A stretch of DNA of 25,734 bases from Cyanophora paradoxa (Eukaryota; Glaucocystophyceae; Cyanophorales; Cyanophoraceae): assembly GCA_004431415.1 (NCBI GenBank), contig QPMI01000384.1, positions 1 to 25,734 on the forward strand, written 5' to 3'. Below, in pieces: positions 20,989 through 25,734 of this stretch. A program made the translations under genes and the position numbers. Each line of letters begins with the position of its first letter. Position 1 is the first letter of the stretch. Below the pieces are notes generated by a model. It did not search any database, was not told the DNA's origin, and saw only the letters and a program-made list of their open reading frames with translations.

Positions 20989-22867
20989 ATGCGAGGCGAC
21001 TCCAGCCGCTGCGGCCCAAACCCCAGCCCGAAGCCTGTCCAGTGCGCGTCGTGCGCGGCCAGTTTACCGGAGGCGCAGCGATTGACGGACGTCATTTGCG
21101 CAGGCTCGCCATCCATTAGGCGAGCGGAAGCCGAGCCGAGTCATGAAGAGCCTTCGCGCTCGGTCGCCGAGACGCAAGGCGCGAGAGCGTCTGGCGTATC
21201 GGGCGTTGCAACGGCAGCGGCTGCCGCGGCTTCAGCGCCGAGAGTGGCGCCCGGGCCGGCGGAGGCGGCGCGCGCGGCGGCGCCCCGGGAAGACCTCGAG
21301 GAGACGATGCGGTCGCTGCACAGGTACGCCGCGCGCCGCACCGCCGCCGCGGGCGTCAGAGCGGGCTTGCCGACGTGCGGGGGCAGGCTGTCGCGGCTGG
21401 TGTCGGTCTGCTACGAGCCGGAGATCCTGGAGCCGGTGGCGCGGGACGTGGGCGTGCGGCCGGTGCGGATGCGGGCGAACCGCTTCACGCGCATCGTCGT
21501 CTGCGACGACGCCGCGAGCCGCGCCCGCATCGTCTCCCTCCGCGGCGTCGCCTGGCGCTCCCTCCCCGAGCAGATCGAGAAGGCCCGCCGCCCCGGCCCC
21601 GGCCCCGCGCCCCCCGGCGCCGCTGAGGCGGGGGCGGGGCGGGCAGGCGGCGGGGGAGGGGCGGCGGGGACGGGGCGCGGCGTCGATCTTTAGCGAGATG
21701 AGCCCGGACTCGCCGTGGCTGGGGTGGATGCTGGCGCAGGCGTGGCCGGTGGCCTTCGAGGGGCCCCCGGGGTGCGGGCCCACCGCGGCGCCTACGCCCT
21801 CTGCGAGGAGCTCTACAAGGAGCTCCTCCCCGACATCGACTCCCTTCCGCCGGCTGGTCCCTCCGCCTCGCCGGTCCCCGCCCCGCCCCTCCCCGCCCCG
21901 CCCCGCCCCTGCTCACCGGCGGGCAGGCCACTCCCTCGGGGGCACACTCGCCCTCTTCATCGCCATGCTGCTCCGCGTCCGCCGCCCCGAGGCCCGCCCG
22001 CCCGCCCCGCCCGGCCCGCCCTCCCGCCCGAGCGAGGGCCGGGGCGCCGACGGGCGGGGCGGCAGATCGCGGCGTCGCGGCTGCACGTGGACGCCTTCGG
22101 CTCCTTCCCCGCCGCGCAGCACGGGGCGGGGCCGGGGCGCAGCTACCTCGAGCCCTTTGGGCTGCCGACCGAGCAGGTGCGCTGGACGGTGCTCGGCCTC
22201 GACGTCGTGCCCCGCTCCTACACCCCCAACGACCCCGGCTACTCCTTCGCCCGCTCCATCCTCCCCGAGGCGCCCCCGCGCCCGCCTCCCCCCCCCCCGC
22301 CGGCCGGCGCCCGTCCCTGACGCCGGGGCAGGGGGCGCTGCGGCTGCGGGAGCGTGTGGCGTCGCTGGCCGGGGGCGTCCTCTCGCGGGAGCGCTTTCTC
22401 TACGAGGCCCCCGGCGTGCTCTTCCACCTGCGCCCCATCCACTCCGCCCTCGCCGCCAGCTCGGGGGCCGGGGAGTGGGGCGAGCACGTGCACCAGCCGG
22501 GGGCGCCGCGGGAGGAGGGCGGCGGGGCGCACTCGCGGCGGCTGTACGAGGTGCGCGTGGCGCGGGGCCACGCCGAGGCCACTGCCCTCCTCCGCATCGA
22601 CCCCGACGCCCTCGTCCGCACCCCGGCCCCCCGGCCCCCCTCCGGCCGGCGCGGCCCCGGGTGACGGGCGGGGGGGCGTGGCAGAGGCGGGACCCGGTGG
22701 CGCCGCTGCGGGACCACCTGCACCGCCAGTACGAGGGCGCCCTCGCCTCCGTCGCCCTCGCCCTCCCCCGTCCCCGCTTCCTCCAGGAGCCCCCGCGCCC
22801 CGCCCCTGAGCCCCCCCCCCCCCCCCCCCCCCTCCCTGCCCCATTTCCCACTTGTATACGTAAGTAA
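20989..22867 (+). CDS. class 3 lipase (alpha/beta hydrolase), diacylglycerol lipase-like
   Basis: Probable acylglycerol hydrolase of about 491 residues. Exons: 20989-21323, 21387-21582, 21647-21856, 21927-21991, 22066-22269, 22332-22613, 22685-22867 (TAA). Lipase blocks: RIVSLRGVAW where family members have a V-x-F-R-G-T strand; VRAHRGAYALCEELYKELLP; PPAGHSLGGTLALFIAMLL with the nucleophile Ser, G-H-S built across an intron; HVDAFGSFPA in place of the usual FGSPRVGN; LGLDVVPR with the likely catalytic Asp; DHLHRQYEGAL with a candidate catalytic His. Exon 21647-21856 keeps phase only with one G added to the G run at 21769-21772. Introns 2, 4 and 5 are GC-AG. The Ala-rich N-terminal 100 residues could be a targeting or linker region. 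The start ATG 20989 is the first in frame; an upstream exon cannot be excluded. Confidence 0.82.
22809..22835 (+). repeat. poly-C run near the end of the lipase gene
   Basis: More than twenty consecutive C encode the proline run PPPPPPP close to the lipase C-terminus. Its length is likely to be miscounted in the assembly, so the last about 15 residues of the lipase are uncertain. Confidence 0.6.
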
Positions 22868-23176
22868 CGCGTCACGGTTCCCGTCGTACTTGGGAAGAGC
22901 CGCTTCTCGGCCGCGGGCTGCTCGCGCTGGCGCCCGTCGCCGATCGCGAGGGGCTCATGATCACCGTGGCACGTGCACGTCGCGCGCGGCGCAGTACCGC
23001 GGTCGAAGCTTAAGTCGACGTACGCGTGGCGTCGGCCCGCGCGCGCGCAGCCGTGCCGTTAGCGTGGCAAACCGTACCCCCTTGCACAGAGCGCGGGCTC
23101 AACTCTGAAGAAGACCAGTTTTGTGACGCGCGACCACTGGGCCGGGCCAGAATCAAGCCAAGCAGCAGGCACAGGC
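22868..23176. other. gap between genes H and I
   Basis: Holds the 3' end of the lipase gene and the promoter of gene I. TCATGATC occurs at 22955-22962. No coding exon or RNA gene seen. Confidence 0.4.
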
Positions 23177-25586
23177 ATGTCAGCGTTTACCACACCGATA
23201 GTCGCAAATCGCGCGCTGGCGCCCGCCTGGCTCGACGGCGGCGGCCCAGCAGCGGCGCACTACGTGCGCCCCTTCCGGCTTCCAGCATCGAGGGCTGAGC
23301 CATCCAGCGCCGCCGAGCGCACGTTCTTTGTCGTCGCTCAGGCCGAAAGCACAAAGAAGAAGTGGGAGGTGCCTGGGCCGAGCGCACGTGCAAATTATAG
23401 CGGCGGCGCGCGGGCTTACCGCTTGTGGCCCGCCGCTTCTAGCCCCCCTTATGACTCACATCAACTCACCGCTTCCACACCGACGCGCAGTTCTCCAAGT
23501 GGGGTCTGGCCCGTGGAATTCAGAGCGCTCTGTTCTTCAGCCCGCTTGCTAAGTTCCTGAAACCCGAGGCGGCCAAAGAGCCCAAGCCGGCCCGCAAGAG
23601 CGTTCTTGTCGCGGGTGCGACGGGCGGCGTGGGGCGGCGCGTGGTCGCGCGGCTGCTGCGGCGCGGGTACGAGGTCCGAGCGCTCGTGCGGGACATGGAC
23701 GTCGCGCGCGGCCTGCTGGGCCCCGACGTGCAGCTCTTCCAGGCAGGCGCTGCCGCCCTCCCTCCGCCGTCGCCGCGAGGGGCGAGCCGGGGCGTGCGCA
23801 GGGCGACCTCTTCAACGTGCCCGTGGAGGCGGTCAAGGGCGCCAGCGCCGTCGTCAGCTGCATCGGCACCAAGGTGCGCGTCGCCGCCAGCGAGCCCCTG
23901 CCGCACCGGCCTGAGGGGCCCTGGGGGCCGGCAGGTGGGCCCGGCGGAGGGCGACACGCCGGACCGGCAGAAGTACTACCAGGGCCTCAAGTTCTACCAG
24001 GTGCGGGCTGCAGCCGGCGCGCCGCCTCCTGGCGGGGGCCGACGGGGCGGGCGGGGCCCCGGGGGGCAGCCGGTGGTGGTGGAGAACACGCCGGAGAACG
24101 TGGAGTTCAAGGGGCTGGCGAACCTGCTGCGGGAGTTCCAGGAGCACGGGGCGCCGCGCCTCTTCAAGCGCGACGACGTCCTCCCCGTCTGGTCCTTCGC
24201 CGACGACGAGGCCCGCGCCCAGTGGGGCCCCGTCGACGACGTCGTCATGGGCGGCGCCTCCAAGAGCGAGGCCCGCCCGCCCCGCCCCGCCCCGCGGCCC
24301 CGCCCCCGCCCCTGAGGCCTCGCCGTGGCGCAGATGCGGTTCGAGGGGGACGTGGCGGTCTTCGAGGGGCTGTGCACGGACGACAACAACGGCGGCTTCT
24401 GCTCGTGGCGCACGCGCGCGCGCGAGCAGCCCCTCGACCTCTCCCCCTACGAGGGATTCTTCCTCCGCGTCCGCGGCGACGGCTTCCGGTGCGCCCCGCC
24501 CCGCCCCGCCCCGCCCCGCCTCGCCTCGCTTCTGCTCGCCCCGCCGAGCGAGCGCCGGCGCAGGTACAAGTTCAACGTGCGGACGGACACGCAGTGGGAC
24601 GGCCCGAGCTTCTCCGCCGTCTTCGACACCGTCCCGGGCCAGTGGATGCCCGTCAAGTGCGGCCCCGCGGCCCCGCCGGCCGCCGGCCCCGGGGGGTGAC
24701 ACGGGGCAGGATCCCCTTCGCGGCGCTGAAGTCGGTGCGGCGGAACCGGCTCTCGGACGAGCGCTTCGACGCCGCCTCCGTCCGCTCCGTCCAGATCATG
24801 CTCTCCAAGCGCGCCCCCGCCACCCCCGCCGCCCCGCCGGCCCCGGCCCGAGGGCGCTGACCCCTGCCCCTCCGGCAGGTTCGAGTACGAGGGGGACCTG
24901 AACCCGACCTTCAAGGCGGGCGACTTCCGCCTGGAGCTGGAGAGCATCGGGGCGTACCGCTCGGTGGAGGCGGCGCAGTTCGTGCACTGCTCCTCGGCGG
25001 GGGTGACGCGGCCGGGGCGGCCGGGGATCAACCTGGAGGACGAGCCGCCGGCGGTGCGGATGAACGAGATGCTGGGCCGCATCATGGACTGGAAGCTCGC
25101 CGGCGAGGACGCCCTCCGCGCCTCCGGCCTCCGCTACACCGTCCGCCCCCCAGCGCCCCCCCGCCGCCGCCGGCTGAGGGGCGGGGCGGGGGCAGATCGT
25201 GCGGCCGTGCGCGCTGACGGACGCGGCGGGGCTGGGGCCGGGGGCGCTGCGGGCGGAGACGGGGGACACGATGCGGGGCCAGGTCTCTCGCGAGGAGATC
25301 GCCGACCTCATGGTCGCCGCCCTCGAGGACCCCCGCGTCCGCCCCGCCCGCCCCGCCCGCCCCGCCCCCCTCACGCCCCGCCCAGTTCGTCAACAAGACC
25401 TTCGAGGTCGCCCGCCGCGTCGACGTCGTCGAGGGCCGCGCCCCGTGCGCCCCCGCGCCCCGCTCCCCCGCCCCCGCCCCCGCCACGCCCCGCGCTGACT
25501 GCGCGGGCGCCGGGCGGCAGGGGGAGCCGGCGGGGGACGAGCTCGACGTCGCCGCCTGCGGCCGCCTCGTCGAGGGCATCCTCTAG
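23177..25586 (+). CDS. HCF173-like protein: NAD(P)-binding Rossmann fold with inserted CIA30 domain
   Basis: Plant HCF173 is a plastid factor needed for translation of the psbA mRNA of photosystem II; this protein has its domain order. 551 residues, 12 exons, all phases consistent: 23177-23368, 23491-23742, 23802-23873, 23935-24000, 24070-24270, 24334-24488, 24564-24656, 24710-24808, 24879-25140, 25196-25336, 25386-25439, 25518-25586. A short-chain dehydrogenase-type fold starts VLVAGATGGVGRRVVARLLR (dinucleotide loop) and resumes after the insert at AGEDALRASGLRYTIVRPCA. Between them lies the CIA30 domain (PVWSFADDEARAQWGPVDDV, MGGASKSE, FEGLCTDDNNGGFCS, IMLSKFEYEGDLNPTFK). The N-terminal 60 residues (MSAFTTPIVANRAL...) could be a plastid-targeting extension, but no clear signal peptide is visible. 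Four of 11 introns are GC-AG. Other CIA30/atypical SDR proteins are possible alternatives. Confidence 0.85.
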
Positions 25587-25734
25587 GCCCCGTCACGGAG
25601 TCATGACCCGCCGCCCCCAGAGGCGACGTCCGGATCCACCGCGGCCGTGGGCCCGGGGCCGCGGCCGTGGCACTCCCCCAGCCTGCAGTCGACCCACGGC
25701 CCAATCCACCGGCCCCCCGAGGCCCCCCTTCGCC
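25587..25734. other. 3' flank of gene I, no gene seen
   Basis: About 150 bases follow the TAG of gene I. CACGGAGTCATGACCCG near 25594 is the only non-repetitive feature, and nothing can be assigned. Confidence 0.4.

Noticed and set aside
1-25734. High-G+C bacterial (actinomycete-like) origin
   Set aside because: Conserved motifs are interrupted every 50-300 bases by phase-consistent introns ending AG, and the families (MBOAT Gup1-type, S10, PPR, SAM/F-box, LNR pappalysin) are eukaryotic. No operons or ribosome-binding sites were seen.

Overview
This is nuclear DNA of a unicellular, probably photosynthetic eukaryote with an extremely G+C-rich genome. Coding regions and introns are saturated with G and C; only the gaps between genes are visibly A+T-richer. 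The genes are split into short exons by about 75 introns of roughly 50-130 nt. The encoded families fit an alga: a pentatricopeptide-repeat protein, an HCF173-like photosystem II factor, F-box proteins, an MBOAT acyltransferase, and a pappalysin with Lin12/Notch repeats. My first guess is a haptophyte-like or related secondary alga. That is inference; the sequence alone does not fix the lineage.

Layout, left to right: (A) 3' end of a membrane-protein gene, + (1-250); (B) SAM/F-box/LRR protein, - (346-2701); (C) secreted or membrane-anchored pappalysin-type metalloprotease with LNR, FN3 and Cys-rich modules, + (3079-7402); an A+T-richer convergent gap (7403-8407); (D) F-box/LRR-like protein, - (8408-10310); (E) serine carboxypeptidase S10, - (10736-13165); (F) Gup1/HHAT-like MBOAT acyltransferase, + (13424-16002); a second convergent gap (16003-17164); (G) PPR protein with an RGG/GY-rich tail, - (17165-about 20459); (H) class 3 lipase, + (20989-22867); (I) HCF173-like NAD(P)-binding/CIA30 protein, + (23177-25586). 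The genes are unrelated housekeeping or signalling genes rather than an operon or cluster. B/C, E/F and G/H are divergent pairs with short shared upstream regions.

The most striking property is the intron set. By hand I could place 74 introns with consistent reading phase. About 29 begin with GC rather than GT, and all end in AG. A typical intron begins G[T/C]CCGCCCCG or G[T/C]GCGCCCCG, runs C-rich, has a CTGAG/CTGAC/CTCAC-like branch site, then a G-rich stretch and GGGGCAG. It therefore has no pyrimidine tract before the acceptor, and its two ends are complementary. Gene E contains a 13-nt microexon. Genes E, F and I read through their mapped exons without a frameshift; one splice junction in E (intron 2) is unresolved by one base. 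Genes B, C, D, G and H each need single missing bases in runs of four or more G or C, which looks like homopolymer drop-out in the assembly.
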